Origin: Endomychus coccineus
Taxonomy: Eukaryota; Arthropoda; Insecta; Coleoptera; Endomychidae
Direction of reading: 5' to 3'
DNA length: 64,000 nucleotides
Assembly: GCA_958510875.1 (NCBI GenBank)
Contig: OY294068.1
Location: 70,720,633 to 70,784,632 of the forward strand
Of the stretch, positions 1 through 13,130 are shown in pieces. The position numbers were made by a program, and so were the translations under genes. Each line of letters opens with the position of its first letter. The first letter of the stretch is position 1. The notes under the pieces were generated by a model that searched no databases, had not been told where the DNA came from, and was given only the letters and a program-made list of their open reading frames with translations.

Positions 1-99
1 TAAATAAGCTTGTATTTAAAAGAAAACAACTCAGAATCTACCACGAGGAGGTGGCTGCATGTCAGATTCCAACCTCCCACCCGCCCTTAGATTACTTAC

Positions 100-1000
100 T
101 TGGCTAAATCCTTCTTGGTCTCTAACTTTGGCATTGCTTTCCTGGAAAAAAATGTTGCTCATATGAGTCCATCCCTAGAATCGTTACCACAAGTTATCGA
201 GAATATTTTGCATTCATTTCTAAAATTTTTCGATGATTCTTTTGGTCAATGGTGGTTCAGTTACTTTAGAAGATTGCCAATCATCCGTGTAGTCGTTAGC
301 TTCAAAACTCTTTTCGGGCACTTTAAATTCTCGAACTTCAGATTTTTCAGTTCTACATTTTGAAATTCGGCGCAAAGCAAACATCCGAATATGTTTTCTG
401 TTATCGCCAAGTATTGCGATCAAAATATTTTCAGGATGAGCGAAATATGCATTTCTTTGTATAAATTTATCACCAATCTCCCTTAATTGGCTCGGAAAGA
501 TTGAATTAAATGAAATAAAATTTGGGATTCATACTTATAAGCTGATTTGTACTTTCTGTCGTTAACCATCTTGCATGTGACATTTTCCCAGGTTGCTTAG
601 AGGCTAGTTTCGAAGAAACCTTGCTATCTCCTATCGCCATGTAAATCTCGTATAAAAATTTTTGATCGGGACTTAAATCGCTGATATCGATTGAAGGAAA
701 CTCAATATCGTGTTTCATAATTTGAAACTGCACAACTGGCATCGTCTCACATGGACTAAGTTGCTTTCCTATAGAACCAGTATAACCATTTGAATCATTG
801 GTTTTTCCATCTATCTTTTGAATTAAATGACGAAGAGGAAGTTCGTTCGTATGTAACAGGCATATAAACCACTGAACCGATTTTCCCAAAGGCATTTCTC
901 CGTTTAATGACACTATTTTTAAAACCTGTATTACTTTTAGTTCCATTACATTCCACAGCAGCAGCAGAATTTTGAAGAACGTTAAAAAGTGTTAATGTCA
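100..1000 (-). pseudogene. Broken gene of a repetitive arthropod protein family, function unknown
   Basis: On the minus strand, fragments of one protein appear in order but in shifting frames: CNGTKSNTG (about 950-925), WFICLLHTNELPLRHLI (about 880-830), a CET-MPVVQF segment, PGKMSHARWLTT (about 597-560), YFAHPENILIAILGD, HIRMFALRRI (about 395-365) and SRKAMPKLETKKD (about 150-110). The longest open part is 506-946. I recognise this motif order from many unnamed arthropod and cnidarian predicted proteins that occur in multiple copies, but I know no biochemical function and no named domain for it. At least two frame breaks or stops (near 506 and 950) make this a pseudogene or a multi-exon gene in decay. 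It may continue beyond the left edge. The family assignment is from memory of motif order, so moderate certainty only. Confidence 0.5.
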
Positions 1001-2627
1001 CCAGTGCTTCCAGAAGTGGATGTCACATGTCTTAGGTAAACAGAACCCGGTTCCGCCACGATTGCTTTATGTTTTTCTTTCGTTATAGTAATTTTCCGAA
1101 ATATCCTGACTATCCTTCATTCCTATATATATTAGATTTTGTCTCTGTCTTTTTCTTTTTCGTCTAATTTTACTTCTGACAATAATAATTTACAATGAGT
1201 GAAGTACTTCTGTCTGAGACTCCACTTCTGTCACAGACTTCAGCCAAGTTGGGTAAACCTAATCCTCTTGTGAAACATTCTTGAAAACTTCATTGTAGAA
1301 GGCTGTGAGATAATAGAAACGTCCTATTCGGTTTCGCATTTTTCTTCTCTTGTTATTGTTGTTTCTTTTTCTGTTTTCTGTTTTTCTCTTGCCAGTCTTT
1401 TTCTTTTTTAAGACTACGATTGTGTTTGTAGTTTTTACATCGATACCGTCGATAATCATTTTTCGCTGCCCTCTCTGATCTTGTAGAAAATCTCTTTCAA
1501 TTTTAGGACCTTCAGTTTGCAATTACATAAATTAAAATAATACATTTGCAAGGACATGTGTGAAATAGTTTTAAACTATCTGTTTTAAACATATTAGTTT
1601 TTTCTATAGACTTATTTTTCTTCACAGCTTTGTATTTCTCATTATAATCTTTTATTTTTTGAATTATTCTTTGGTCAGAAAGAAGAGAATGTCCACAATA
1701 ACTTTTTTAGAAATATCGAACACACTTTGTCGCTTTCAGATTTAAAAAGTTCACGATACCAGAAAAACAATTTCATAACGTGACAATATGTCGGAAGAAC
1801 ATTGTCACAAAAGTTCGCTTGGTGTTCCAAAAATATTTCACATGTTACCCGGGTTGGTGGTAGGTATCATTAGCATCAAATCTTAAATATTCTGAAAAAA
1901 GCACGTTCGAATAGGCAATTGAAAACAAAAGAAACGTATCGTACCACCGTGCCTACGTTATTGCTACTAAAAATAGTTTCGCAGACGGCGGCAACGCACC
2001 CCATTCTCGTCTCATTTCGACTGGATCTTGTACGAGACATAATTTTGGCGTTAATGATGAAAGCCCGAGAGCAAATTTCTGATTATTAATACCAAAATTA
2101 TATCGAGTCAAATTAATAAATACCAGGGAAATTTAGCAGCAATAAAAATGGTAGCTATTGGCTATTGAGCAACATGTAAATAGTCGCTAATATTGCGTGT
2201 TAATTGGTCTTGTCAAAAAGTAAACTTGAAGACTAATATTTGACAGGTGACATAAATAATCATGTCAATAAATAGAATTGTCGCTACTAATGTTGAGCAA
2301 ACTCGGAGAATAGCATGCACCATGCAGTCGCTTTGGATACACCAAAAGTTACAATATGACACAGAACAACTATTGGGTTGCAATGTATTTCACAGGCGAG
2401 TGGTGCATCCTTGTTTCAAGGATGATCGAAGACTGCAGTCACAGTAAATGACCAGAGCATGGATACTAGATGACTAGGTTAGGAAACTGTATATGCCACA
2501 CTACAGAGCTATGGGTAACGATTGATGGAAGCGGGACACCAGATTCTTAGAAGCGTAGAGAAGACATGGGTAACTCGCGTACGAACTGGTAAAATGAACT
2601 GTAAAATAGTTCACACTATAACATAAA
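1001..2627. other. No gene recognised; pyrimidine-rich tract
   Basis: I see no supportable gene. A T/C-rich tract lies at about 1320-1420; its complement yields a Lys/Arg/Asn-rich open frame (1259-1522, minus) that reflects base composition rather than a recognisable protein. Confidence 0.4.
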
Positions 2628-3003
2628 TTATAAACAATCACCATTATCCACTAAAAATACTGTGAAAGTATTGAGGACCTTCAGCTACCAAGTAGCCATC
2701 ACCATTGTAAACCAAACAAGGGCAGCTGGAGATAAATCTGAATTCATTAAATTGCTTTTTCGTTTATACATTTCCATCCCTTCTAAATTACCTATATATT
2801 TGTCATTACGGTCTAGAAGCCTAGCTATTTGCTATTGCTGTGTCTCAAGAAAGTGTACCACTCTTGAAACACAGTAATGACGAATATCTAAGTAATTTAG
2901 AAGGGATCGAAAAAGCAATTTTTTGAATTCAGTTTTAGTTTACTCTACTACTTGATAGTAGAAAGATCCTCAGTAATTTTAGTGTATAAAAGGGGATTAT
3001 TTC
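2628..3003. mobile_element. MITE-like foldback element, family shared with 55966-56131
   Basis: The ends are imperfect inverted repeats: the left reads AACAATCACCATTATCCAC and the right, reverse-complemented, reads AATAATCCCCTTTTATACAC, followed on both sides by ACTAAAA. An inner inverted pair, TTGCTTTTTCG with CCCTTCTAAATTAC, occurs at about 2752-2815 and again inverted at about 2873-2935. The same terminal motif, plus the inner words CAGCTACCAAGTAG and GGACCTTCAG, recurs in the hairpin at 55966-56131, and a lone end-like motif lies near 8618-8645. There is no coding capacity. No target duplication is clear. Confidence 0.55.
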
Positions 3004-5009
3004 TTATTTATAGTGGTAAAATGAACTACTTTTCTACGGTTTTTCCCATCTCTAAAACAAGTGTGCGAGGCGCGCAAGAACCCGCTCCCGCTATGCCACA
3101 AGACAACTTTTGTCCATGGCTCTGACATTGCTGACACCTGGTATTTTACTCCTTCCACTCGAGTTTCCAATCGTGTATCGTGTCTAACTATTGTAGAATT
3201 CACGAACGTGAGGAGTGTATGATCGCTATGTAGATGACGCCCTAAAGCCCGATAGACACTACTACACTATAATACCGAGAGCTTGGAAACATGTATCATC
3301 TGGTCATTGCTTACCTTAGCACCCGCAGCTATCTGAAGCGAACTTGGTGAGATTTTCATCCGTTTGTATCTAACCAATAGAAACAGAATATTCGCATCCC
3401 AAAAGCACGTACTGTTCACGTAACCTATATCTCTTCAAGAGTCCAAGTTCAGGTATACTAAGTACCCGTGGCTGAGAGATATGAACTAATGATTCGTAAT
3501 TTATTGGATTATTCATTAGAATATGAATAGTTAGTTACCAATTTAATCAAATGTTCACATTCGATTTCATTTAATGTGGATATACCAACACTAAAATATT
3601 ATAACATGAAGTCAATCCTTTCAAAGTAATTTTTAGATGAGCACAGAAGATTATTTTTTTTAAACATGCCCCAGATATAATGTAAATAATATTTGATATT
3701 AATAATTGTTATTGAGACTGCACGTTTGCCTTCCATTTTAACTTTTACATCTCAATATTTGCACAAATTTTTTCTATTCAAAATGTGCTTTATAATCGTT
3801 GATGACGAAAATAATTATTGTCAATAATAACTGTACCTCAGGTGCATTGAAGTTACATTTTCATTCTTGTTCATAATTAAGAAGGAAGAAGAAAATCAAT
3901 TTCCCCATTTTAGCCGCATTTTATCTTTCATCCGATTTCGGAGATGATGTCATTATCCGATTTTCAAAATACGATGTGGATCTGTGGGTAGAACAATGCA
4001 TTAATCATTTTGCAAAAGCCTTCTCCAGGGAAGGTAATAAGTTCTTGAAATTGCAAATTGACGTAGTTCTCATCTGCAGTATTGAGTATTTTCCCGATTC
4101 GCTTGAAATCCATACCTTAAAAATGTTACACTACTGATATTTACTTTCGACCATCGTCGATATATCCGCCGAAACCAGAAATAGTCAAGATGAAAGGTTT
4201 GCAATCAGCTTCCACTACTTGATCGAATGATCTTTATTCCTCTTTCAACAAAAGTTTTATCATGATAAACTAGTATCATTGAAATGTGAATTCGAACTTA
4301 TCAAATTCTTGATAGGACTATTCAAGTTTCATAATTTGGATCTTCCCTGTTATCAATTTTTGGTATCTGGACTATTCAAGATTCATAATTTTGATCTTCC
4401 CTGTGTACAGCTGTGTGAGGTAATGACAATCAGACTCTTTGAAATTGTAAGAAAATTTATGATGCACTAAAGAAAACGATGTTTCTTGACTCAACCAGTA
4501 TAGTAATCAGGGTTATGTGGCATGTTACACCCATGAAGTATAGATTTATTGACAAAGCCAAAACTGTATTATTGTATTAAATCTTTATTATCTTGTCGAT
4601 ATTAATAAAATCGTTGTGAAAGTGGAACATGATTTCTTAATTCCTTCACACATTTCAGATTATAGGAGGTCAAAACCAGAATTCAATATTTTTTACTCCT
4701 ATGAATATTATAATTTCCTAGATAAATATATTAAAACAGGAATAAAACACCCTGTCGAAGAACTCATCGTAGTGTTATCAACGAAGTAGCTATTCTGCAA
4801 ATGTTAGAAAATAATTCTTTATCCTTTCTATTTTCCAAAATTCAATCACATAAGGAGATCCTTTACCGAGTGGCTATTAAATGAAGATGAAAATTTCCCT
4901 TTCTTTAATTTTGTTTTCTGATGAAGTGATACTTAGTCGTGATATTAGCCTAAATATGCATAGCATGCACTATTGGAATTACGAAAATCCTCATGAAACC
5001 ATCAGTGTG
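3004..5009. other. Unannotated AT-rich sequence
   Basis: No coding region, RNA gene or element ends could be supported here apart from the short direct repeat at 4315-4404. Confidence 0.4.
4315..4404. repeat. Two-copy 36-bp direct repeat, 54-bp period
   Basis: The unit beginning GGACTATTCAAG and ending GATCTTCCCTGT occurs at 4315-4350 and 4369-4404 with two mismatches. It is probably a local duplication. Confidence 0.7.
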
Positions 5010-6316
5010 GTTTTCTATTAACGTGTGATCAGGTGCTTCCTCCCAGCTGGAAGAGAGCATCCAACCAACTCCAAAAAAAAGGAAAGAAGACTTCCTAATA
5101 ATTACAGACCCATTGCACAATTATCTGTGATCTCTAGAGTGATGGAGAAAGCAATCAACATCGAGTTCACCCAATACCTAGAGAGCTTCAAAAGCGTGAA
5201 TGACCGACAATATGAATTTTAGTCAGCACAAATCAGGAGGCCTGCTTGCCTATGTAATATATATGGCAGCTATGTATGCAGACTCTAGCTGTAGCATTGG
5301 ACATATTCAAAGCATTTAACCGAGTTTGGCACGAAGGCCTTCTTGGGAAACTTCCGTCATATGATTTGCCGTCTCAACTTTGTCGTTTACTATCGAGTAT
5401 TGTCTCGGACAGATCACTCCATGTGGGGGTTGACGGAGTCTCCTCCGATTCAGTGACCATGATCTGTTGGGAGTGACCTTTCCCGTCCACAACTTTGCAG
5501 ATGATGTTACACTTCATAGGTACCCTACATCATCCAATGCAGCCAGAGGAGCGAGACAGAGACAGGTCGACGCAATTAATGAAGATCTGGCAACGATTTT
5601 GAAATGAGAATCTGATAATCTAGTAGTTTAATGCAACCAAAACTCAAACTTTTATTTTCCCCAGGCGGATCTCACAACCAAAGAATGTCAGCTACAACTA
5701 TTCCTATGAAGTTCTCCATAACCATCACCTGCGAAAGCACCCTCACATGGAACGATCATGTGAGGTCCATAGCGAAAACCGCTTCACAAAAACTTTGTTT
5801 TGTATTCCGTGTCGAGAGGTGTACTTTACATTCCAACACCTTATAATATACAAGCAACAGAACATATCTGTCCTGGAGTACTGTTCACGTGCTTAAAGTT
5901 CAGCTCCCAAACATACGCTGAAGCTACTAGATTTTATTTAGAAGAGAGCTATTCACCTGATTGGTAATTCCATACTTACGAATTCATTCACGTCTAAAGG
6001 ACATCGAAGAAAGGTGGTCGACATCTTTTTCTAGAGATATTTCATTGATCGGTGTTGATCAGAAATCGCGTATGTTATTCCACCACAAGAGATTCCAAGC
6101 AGGCAGACTAGACTAGCTCATGATATTCAACCCTTCATTGTCAAGCTCGAGACGTGCCGAATTTCCTACTAGATGTAATATTTCAAACAGCAAAATTGTG
6201 AAACCCTATAACCCACAAGCTTTCGACGAAAATTCTAGTCTATCTCGTCTCTCATCATTATACATCTGGCTCAACCGATGTTCTTCGAACGCGTGTAGTC
6301 AATATATATATAAAAA
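5010..6316 (+). mobile_element. LINE (Jockey/CR1-type) ORF2 fragment, 5'-truncated and decayed
   Basis: The remains of a non-LTR reverse transcriptase. In order: PNNYRPIAQLSVISRVMEKA (5091-5150), the palm block ALDIFKAFNRVWHEGLLGKL (5291-5350; the usual second Asp of KAFDRVWH is Asn), a thumb-like stretch near 5700-5830, then C-terminal blocks. The 3' end at about 6290-6316 is a TATA-rich run after a region matching 52025-52115. The element starts abruptly inside RT, as expected of target-primed truncation. Numerous stops and frameshifts show it is dead. The same family occurs at 27983-29600 (minus) and in 45175-52115. Exact clade uncertain. Confidence 0.75.
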
Positions 6317-7095
6317 AGGTTTGTATAATTGACAATTTCTTAATCTGACCTTTCCAAATGCCCAATTGTTTCATAAAAATATTGATTAACATTGTTTCCT
6401 TGTGTTGATTAGTTACTGAAGAGAACATGATTTTTACTTTCCTCACTATACGAAGTATAAGAGAAGGCTGTAATCGGGGTAAAAAAAAACATTTTTGATT
6501 CTATCTGAATCCATGTAGACCATTATTAAGATGATGTCTCCTACGGGTGATAGAAGTTACCCTTTTCCTTACACACACCAAATATCTATTTAAGAATCAA
6601 GTAACTACAATTTAAAAACTAAGTTGATCTTTAACTTGGAAATGATAGTTCTTTTAATTTATCCATATAAAGTAGACCAAATTCTGCTACATTTCACCAC
6701 CTGGAATGGTTGTAAACCGGCCAGGTCTACCAGATTTAAAGACAAACTTATAACTAACTCCGGACCTGCATACATTCTTCAGTTATTAATACTATTCTAT
6801 AGCTTCAGTTCTGTGATATCACTGAACCTTCACAAATTACACGGACCACAGAATAATAAGATAATTTTTGACAAGCGCACCAACGTAGTGTCAAACAATA
6901 TTTCTGATTCACTTTAGGGTGGGGATAAATATGTCAATGAATAAATGTTTATGTCAAAGTTGTAAATGGCAACTTGAATCATTCCTAATAAATAATATGA
7001 ATAGTGTTTACAGGATGTGTAGTGTGAATAAAACATGTTATTAGTGTGCAAATTATCAATAAACCCTAATAAATATTAAGTTTTAAGTGATCAAA
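6317..7095 (+). other. Possible 5' flank and UTR of the gene starting at 7096
   Basis: No TE or protein similarity seen. An open frame at 6624-6917 is unremarkable. The position directly upstream of a well-formed first exon suggests promoter or 5' UTR, but I see no convincing TATA box or initiator. Confidence 0.25.
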
Positions 7096-7198
7096 ATGGC
7101 TTCTGGAGATACTATAGAGACTATAAGTGAAGTTCATGAAACTTTAAATAGTTACAAGGATAGTTTAACAAATAACGATACTTCTTTCGAATTGGATG
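7096..7198 (+). CDS. Probable first coding exon of an unidentified host gene
   Basis: An ATG in good context (ATCAAAATGG) opens 34 codons plus one base, starting MASGDTIETISEVHETLNSY and ending in SFELD, then a near-consensus donor G|GTGAGT at 7199. The peptide is acidic, Ser/Thr-rich and hydrophilic, with no signal peptide and no TE similarity. The intron phase (one base carried over) fits the exon at 31941, whose first two bases complete a GAT codon. I do not recognise the protein. The start was chosen because it gives a clean exon with a strong donor; a chance ATG plus donor cannot be excluded without transcript data. Confidence 0.5.
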
Positions 7199-9487
7199 GT
7201 GAGTACCTTTCTAATATCTAGAATCTTGAATGTGATCTATTTAACTTTACAAGATTAGTAAAAATTACAGTTTTTGAGTCTTGTTTAAATTTGATATATT
7301 TACTAGTTTATACATAGTGTTCCCTTTTCTGAGGCAATTAATTACAGACTGTCAATACAATAACTTTAATTCAACCTGACCGTTATTTTAGGTCTTAGTT
7401 GAAATTCAAGTTACTTAAAATTGTCTTGCAACAGCCATGTTAACTGTTGCTTCTGAATGAACACTTATAACATAACAAAGCTTTGATATTTATTATTCAC
7501 GTGCTATATCTTAATTAATTTATCTATTATGCCCTTTACCCAATCAACTAATAATCTTGAAAAGATTTATCTAATGAACAAGGCTAGAAGTTTTAATTGT
7601 TTTACTTTCGGTTACAATTGAAAGTTGAAGTACATTTTTCCCAATTTACAGTTCATTGATTCCATTCTAGTATATCACATATTATCATCTCAGTATAGGT
7701 AAAGTAGCTGTTATTTTCATCAATGTTCCTTGATCCAAATAATTTATATGAAAATATCGAACAACAGAAAGTAAACATGTTTCTTTTAGCCTGCTCTTAT
7801 TTTAATGAAGAGTTTGAAGAGAGAGAAGTTACATTTATGAAGTATATCTATTGCTAGTTTTGTTCAACATCATAGAGTAACTATTGTTCGAAAATGAATA
7901 ATGAGAAGTTACCTTGTCAAAGATGTTTTAGACGAAGTAATGAATACCATTAAATCAGTTCCTGAAATTAATTACTGCAAATGGGCCTTGATATGTTCTT
8001 TACATCTGTTAAATTGCTTGTACTTGCGTTTTTGATTCATCAAGAATGAACAAATTGTTCTGTTTGCTGCTTCACAGTTTATTATAAGATACCCTAATAT
8101 CATAGTGTATTTTAGTGGCCAACATCAAATTTAATCTGTTAATTGTTGTACATACAAGTTTTCCAAAGAATGTCTTTCTTGGATTTGGAGAAAAGAAAAT
8201 AAGCATTGTTTATGTGGTGAAACAGTTGTTAAGATATTATTATATTATTACTATTCAATAATAAAGCTGTAATTGTTTGCAATAAGGATGTGTATGTACC
8301 CGAGTATGTACTAAATTTGGTTGACTATATTATTTATTTACTCTGATATTTCTGACCTTATATTATAAAAATTGCTTCTCAAAATACTATGTCTTGAGAT
8401 TTTCCCTAATAATTGTTTGTTTTGGAACTACTCACAACTTTTAATATTTTTCAATATTTTTGTGTGGAGTAGTTTGAGGAAAACGGGGGTTTGCTAGATA
8501 AGAGTGAATTTCCATAAACATATTATTTTGTCTTTGGAAGATTTCTCGAATAATTGTTGGTTTGGAAGTACACATTAATTATTGATACAAAGAGAGATAA
8601 ACATTATCTGATATTACAAATAAGAAGCAATCACCCTTATCCACATACATTCTTGTTTATAGTGTATCCACAGTGTGAACTGATATTAATAACACCTTTA
8701 ATTTGGTTTATAATTCAATCAAAATATGGTATCTCATAGATAAATAATGTCAAAATGCATACCAAAATTGGTATATGTGGGCTATATTTCCACAATGTTT
8801 TCTAAATCTGATGGGCTGCCTATAGTAGTATAAATTAAATAACTTTTAAACTGTTCTCAATGTTCGAAACTGTACTGACACGTTAAAAAATATAAGTATA
8901 CAATTTCTTTACTTCATAAACTTCATATATCATAACATTTGAATTGCACTGAAGCCGTCAATTATTTAGTAACAGTGTTTCTATTTTTATTCCATTATCA
9001 ATCTAATTACCTACCTATCTCCATATTTTTTACCTGTAGTTATTTATGCAGTAGAAGATTCAAGATCGCAAGACCTATCTATCTGCACGTTTTGAATTGA
9101 AAAAAATATTTAACTTAGTTTTCTACAAAAGTAAGTGAAATTTTATTTCTTCAACAATCAAAAACAACTTACACCAATCTCATCTAATGATGTTAAAATT
9201 GGAAGGGATTGTTCTTTTGAATAAATTATACCTCAAAAATTTAAAAAATTTAGTGTACCACTGTTTACCTACTCAGTACTAAGTAGCACTTCTTTCAATT
9301 TAAGTACTTGGGCTATATTTAATCTTATAATCTTTGTAAGATACTGAGGGGTGTTTATAAAATTTGTGTTTGCTATTCTCATCTTCCTTCCTATCAAATT
9401 ATGTGATTGCCCTTAAATAAAAGGAAAATCATGAAGAAACAAAAATTCTGCAACTTATATTTCATAGCGAGCATCAGAGTACCTATA

Positions 9488-9602
9488 TCAATAGACAAAG
9501 TTTTGGTTCTCCAGGTTGAACAGTGACAACATGTCTATTAGTTCCAGGCAGCTGTTTCACTCTTCTCATGACCTTATGGAAAACCAAAACTTTGTCTATT
9601 GA
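9488..9602. repeat. Short hairpin, perfect 21-bp inverted repeat
   Basis: TCAATAGACAAAGTTTTGGTT at 9488-9508 is matched exactly by its reverse complement at 9582-9602, with about 73 bases between. It could be a small foldback element or a tiny MITE. No target duplication identified. Confidence 0.6.
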
Positions 9603-10479
9603 TTCTAACACGAAACGTGTTTGTATTTGCCTTTGCATTACCTATATCAAATTAAGAAAACATTTACTAAAATTTTGTCAGGGTGGGATTGGATTGTTCT
9701 ACTTCATATTATAGTGCTGCTACTAGTATATTACAATACTTATCTTGCTCATTGTTATTAAGACCTACAGTCGCTACAAAATTCTGTAAAACCTCAGGAC
9801 TCGAAGACGGTGTTCTAGTCCTAGATGATATTATATCTGGTTCTAAAGTAAGTGAAATTAATGTAGAAAATCATTGTGTGATTGAGAATCTTATTCAATT
9901 ACTGAAGATTAAAGTTTGTTCTTGAATGTATCAAGAATCATTAGCACTAACTTTTAATCGAAGGCTGTTAACTTTGTTTGCGAAGATCATCTTACAGCTA
10001 GAACTTTGCAACAAGGTTGATGTTTTAATTCACGCTTCATGCGAAGTAGCAGAATTATAATACCTGGTGGGAAACTTCTGTGTTAATCTTCTAAATAGTC
10101 TTTAGGGCCATCTAGTGAGCTTTTCACCCAACTAATTCAAGACCTGTCGTCAATTATTTGAATGTTCAAAAATTCAAACCCAAATGTTCCAAATATTCCA
10201 ACAGCTCTAAAACTCTAGGCGCCGTAACATTTATGAAATTATTTCAAGATGTTTTTCCATACTTTTATACATTTCTGATGGTACTGAAGCTGTTTATCTC
10301 GAAACTGTAAAAATATTCAGACATGGAACATAGGAATTCAAAATTAAAGTTACCAAAATATAGTTCAAATATGTAGAGTGTAGAAATAAAAGTCTAGAAA
10401 ATATGTAACATGGTTTATAAAAAAAAAAAAAAGTTTTCCAAAACTAATTTCACCCTTAATCCAGATATTTTACATATTT

Positions 10480-10610
10480 AGGAAAATGGGCATAAACTCA
10501 ATATTCTTGAATCAATAGAAATTTTGAAACATTCCAATAACAATAGTAATATTATTATTAAATGACCAAATCGATACTGTTTTATTAATGACCAATATAA
10601 TTCAAAAATT
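10480..10610 (+). mobile_element. Penelope-like element C-terminal relic
   Basis: The frame reading GHKLNILESIEILKHSNNN resembles the extreme C-terminal region of the Penelope-like element ending near 55640, where nucleotides 55557-55605 are closely similar. Only about 100 bases are recognisable. Confidence 0.4.
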
Positions 10611-10889
10611 TTGTAAACAAATTCCCACCCAAACCATTGTCTACCCTATCCCTCAATTCGTACCACATTCAGATTGATTTCTAATATTTAAGCACATAAT
10701 TCAAGATTTAGCTTTGGTTGATAACTCCTAGCTTTGAGAATGCCACAGTGTGGTGAGACAATTTATTGGCATTTATTATTAATTAAATGTTGCATATTTT
10801 GTGTAAATTTGTGTTTAATTCTTGAATTCTCGAAAGTTAGAAGTAATTTTATTTATTTAGTTAGTTCTCCTTCTTTCATTAAATATATC

Positions 10890-13130
10890 AATTGATTGTT
10901 GTTATAAGGTGGGTCTTTCATATAAAAAAAAAATCATTTAAATGGGGCGCCAAAAAAGTAGTTTTTTATTATTATCTTCTGAATCCAAAAAGTTACAAAA
11001 ATAAAATTAAGCACACATTATTTGCTATTAAGAAGGCATCCAATAACTGAGTTGCTGGTTTTCCACTATGTTTGTAAGGGGTAGAAATAACCACCCCTAA
11101 AACTTGTTTTTCACTTAACTTTTTCTCTTATGTGTATATTGCCAATTACACATTCATTTTAGGTAGCTTGTTTAATTCTGAACATTCTTGTAATTTTTTC
11201 GAAAAATTGAAGATTTCTGAGAAAAAAAAATTTACTTACAAGTGCATGGCACGATTCTCATAGTGTGGAATTTTAATTAAACTTTGATTTACCTAGTAGG
11301 CGGCTGTCATGTTGACATATTTTGTTAAGACAACAAAATTATTTTTAGTATGTGCAATAATAAGTTAAAAAAATCATTGTTAATTGTCTTGAACTGTTAT
11401 CATTTTGAGGCCCTTTTGTAAAGAATTTCAGTAAAATGGAAGTGTACACAAATGCAGAATTGACAGATATGTATTTCATTTACGGGCTATCTAATGGAAA
11501 TTCATTAGAAGCGTCAAGAAGATATTCAGAAATCGCGTCGCTCCTCATCACAGTCTATTTGCACTGCTTCATCAACTACTACGAGAAAATGGTACCTTCA
11601 AAACGATGAAACATGATTGTGGTCGCCAACGCGAAGTTAGAACACCAGCATTAGAGGAAGCAGTACTTAATTTAGTCGACGAACAACCTGACATTAGTAC
11701 CAGGAAGATTGGTTTGCTGTTACATGTTAACCATATGACGGTATATGCCATCTTAAAGGAACAGCTCTTATATCCTTATCACATACAACGAGTCCAGGCT
11801 CTATTACCGCGGGATGTTCCGAATCGTCTAGTATTTTCCACTTGGATGTTGGAAGTGATTAGACAAAACAGTGCATTTCTGAAGAAGGTCTCATTTACAG
11901 ATGAGGCTAAGTTTTCTAGAGAGGCGATTATTAATTATTATAATAACCACATATGGGCCGAAGAAAACCCTCACGCTATAATAGAAGCTCACCACCAAGA
12001 ACAATTTTCTTTAAATGTTTGGTTAGGGCATATTGGGAATCAGTTAGTTGGCCCACATTTTCTGCCGCCTAGATTAGATGGGAATTCATACGGTTTATTT
12101 CTGAGAGAAAACTTGCCACTATTACTTGATGATATTCCTTTACGTGAGAGAATGGAAATGTGGTTTATGCACGATGGGGCCCCTGCCCATCTTAGTGTAA
12201 GAGCACGTGAGGTTACGAATGAAGTCTATCCAAATCGCTGGATAGGTCGAGGTGGGCCTTATTTTCGGCCACCTCGATCCCCGGACTTAAATCCTTTGGA
12301 TTTTTCTATTTGGGGGCATTTAAAAACTTTGGTATACAAGACTCCTGTTCGAAACCTGGAAGATCTACGAAACCGCATAATTGTTTCATGTAGGGTTATT
12401 CAAGATACCCCAGAAATGTTCCACCGGATACGAGGATCAATACGTCGCCGTCTAGACGCGTGTGTAATGGCTGAAGGGAACATCTCTCATGATCTCTATT
12501 AGTTTTTAATTCAAGAATAATATTCAATTGTTACATTATTTTAAGTGCAGTTTGAGTTCCATTAAATAGCATATCTGTCAATTCTGCATTTGTGTACATT
12601 TCCATTTTATTGAAATTGATAACAGTGTAAGACAATTAACAATGATTTTAACTTATTATTGCACATACTAAAAATTATTTAGTTGTCTTAACAAAATATG
12701 TCAACATGACAGCCGCCTACTAGGTAGGTAATCTTCAATTTTTCGAAAAAATTACAGGAGACCTTTTTTGTTCAGAATGAAACAAGCTACATAAAATAAA
12801 TTTCTAGTTGGCAATATACACATAAGAGAAAAAGTTAAGTGAAAAACAAGTTTTAGGGGTGGTTATTTCTACCCCTTACAAACATAGTGGAAAACCAGCA
12901 ACTCAGTTATTGGATGCCTTCTTAATAGCAAATAATGTGTGCTTAATTTTATTTTTGTAACTTTTTGGATTTAGAAGATAAAAATAGAAAACTACTTCTT
13001 TGGCGCCCCATTTAAAGGGCTGTATCTTAAATGAGGGGGTCAAATGATTTTTTTCATATGAAAGACTCACCTTATTTTTCAACAAGGAATCACCCCCTGA
13101 ATTTTTTCGCAGTTATTTATTTACACCCTG
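10890..13130 (+). mobile_element. Mariner-like (Tc1/mariner superfamily) element with TIRs of about 570 bp
   Basis: Very long inverted repeats of about 570 bp lie at roughly 10897-11470 and 12553-13130 around a transposase gene. Shared words include AATGGGGCGCCAAA, GGTAGAAATAACCACCCC and CCTAGTAGGCGGCTGTCATG. The right terminus is CACCCTG|TA at 13130, the CAGGGTG-type end also seen at 20772. The left copy lacks roughly the last 50 bases of the terminus (it starts near ATAAGGTGGGTCTTTC), so one end is truncated and the element should be immobile. The TIR runs into the transposase start codon, so the right arm also carries a copy of the first codons. Confidence 0.8.
11436..12502 (+). pseudogene. 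Mariner-like transposase, nearly complete, one frameshift
   Basis: A DDE/D transposase that would cut and reinsert its element in the nucleus. The natural start is ATG 11436 (MEVYTNAELTDMYFIYGLSN). The frame is lost near 11530, just after RRYSE, and resumes as NRVAPHHSLFALLHQLLREN, running to the stop at 12502. From the internal Met at 11606, an open 298-residue stretch contains a helix-turn-helix (about 25-50), the catalytic D of FTDEAKF (99), D of MHDGAPAHLS (190) and D of RSPDLNPLD (227). The last two Asp are separated by 36 residues. All three acidic residues are kept, so decay is recent. It sits between the long TIRs. One frameshift plus the missing left terminus argue that it is inactive. 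Confidence 0.8.

Noticed and set aside
1259..1522. Lys/Arg-rich open frame as a nuclear protein
   Set aside because: It is the complement of a pyrimidine-rich low-complexity tract, with no upstream or downstream exon support.
9683..9925. 80-codon frame inside the putative intron as an exon
   Set aside because: No flanking splice sites of quality and no recognisable protein; it starts at an arbitrary ATG.
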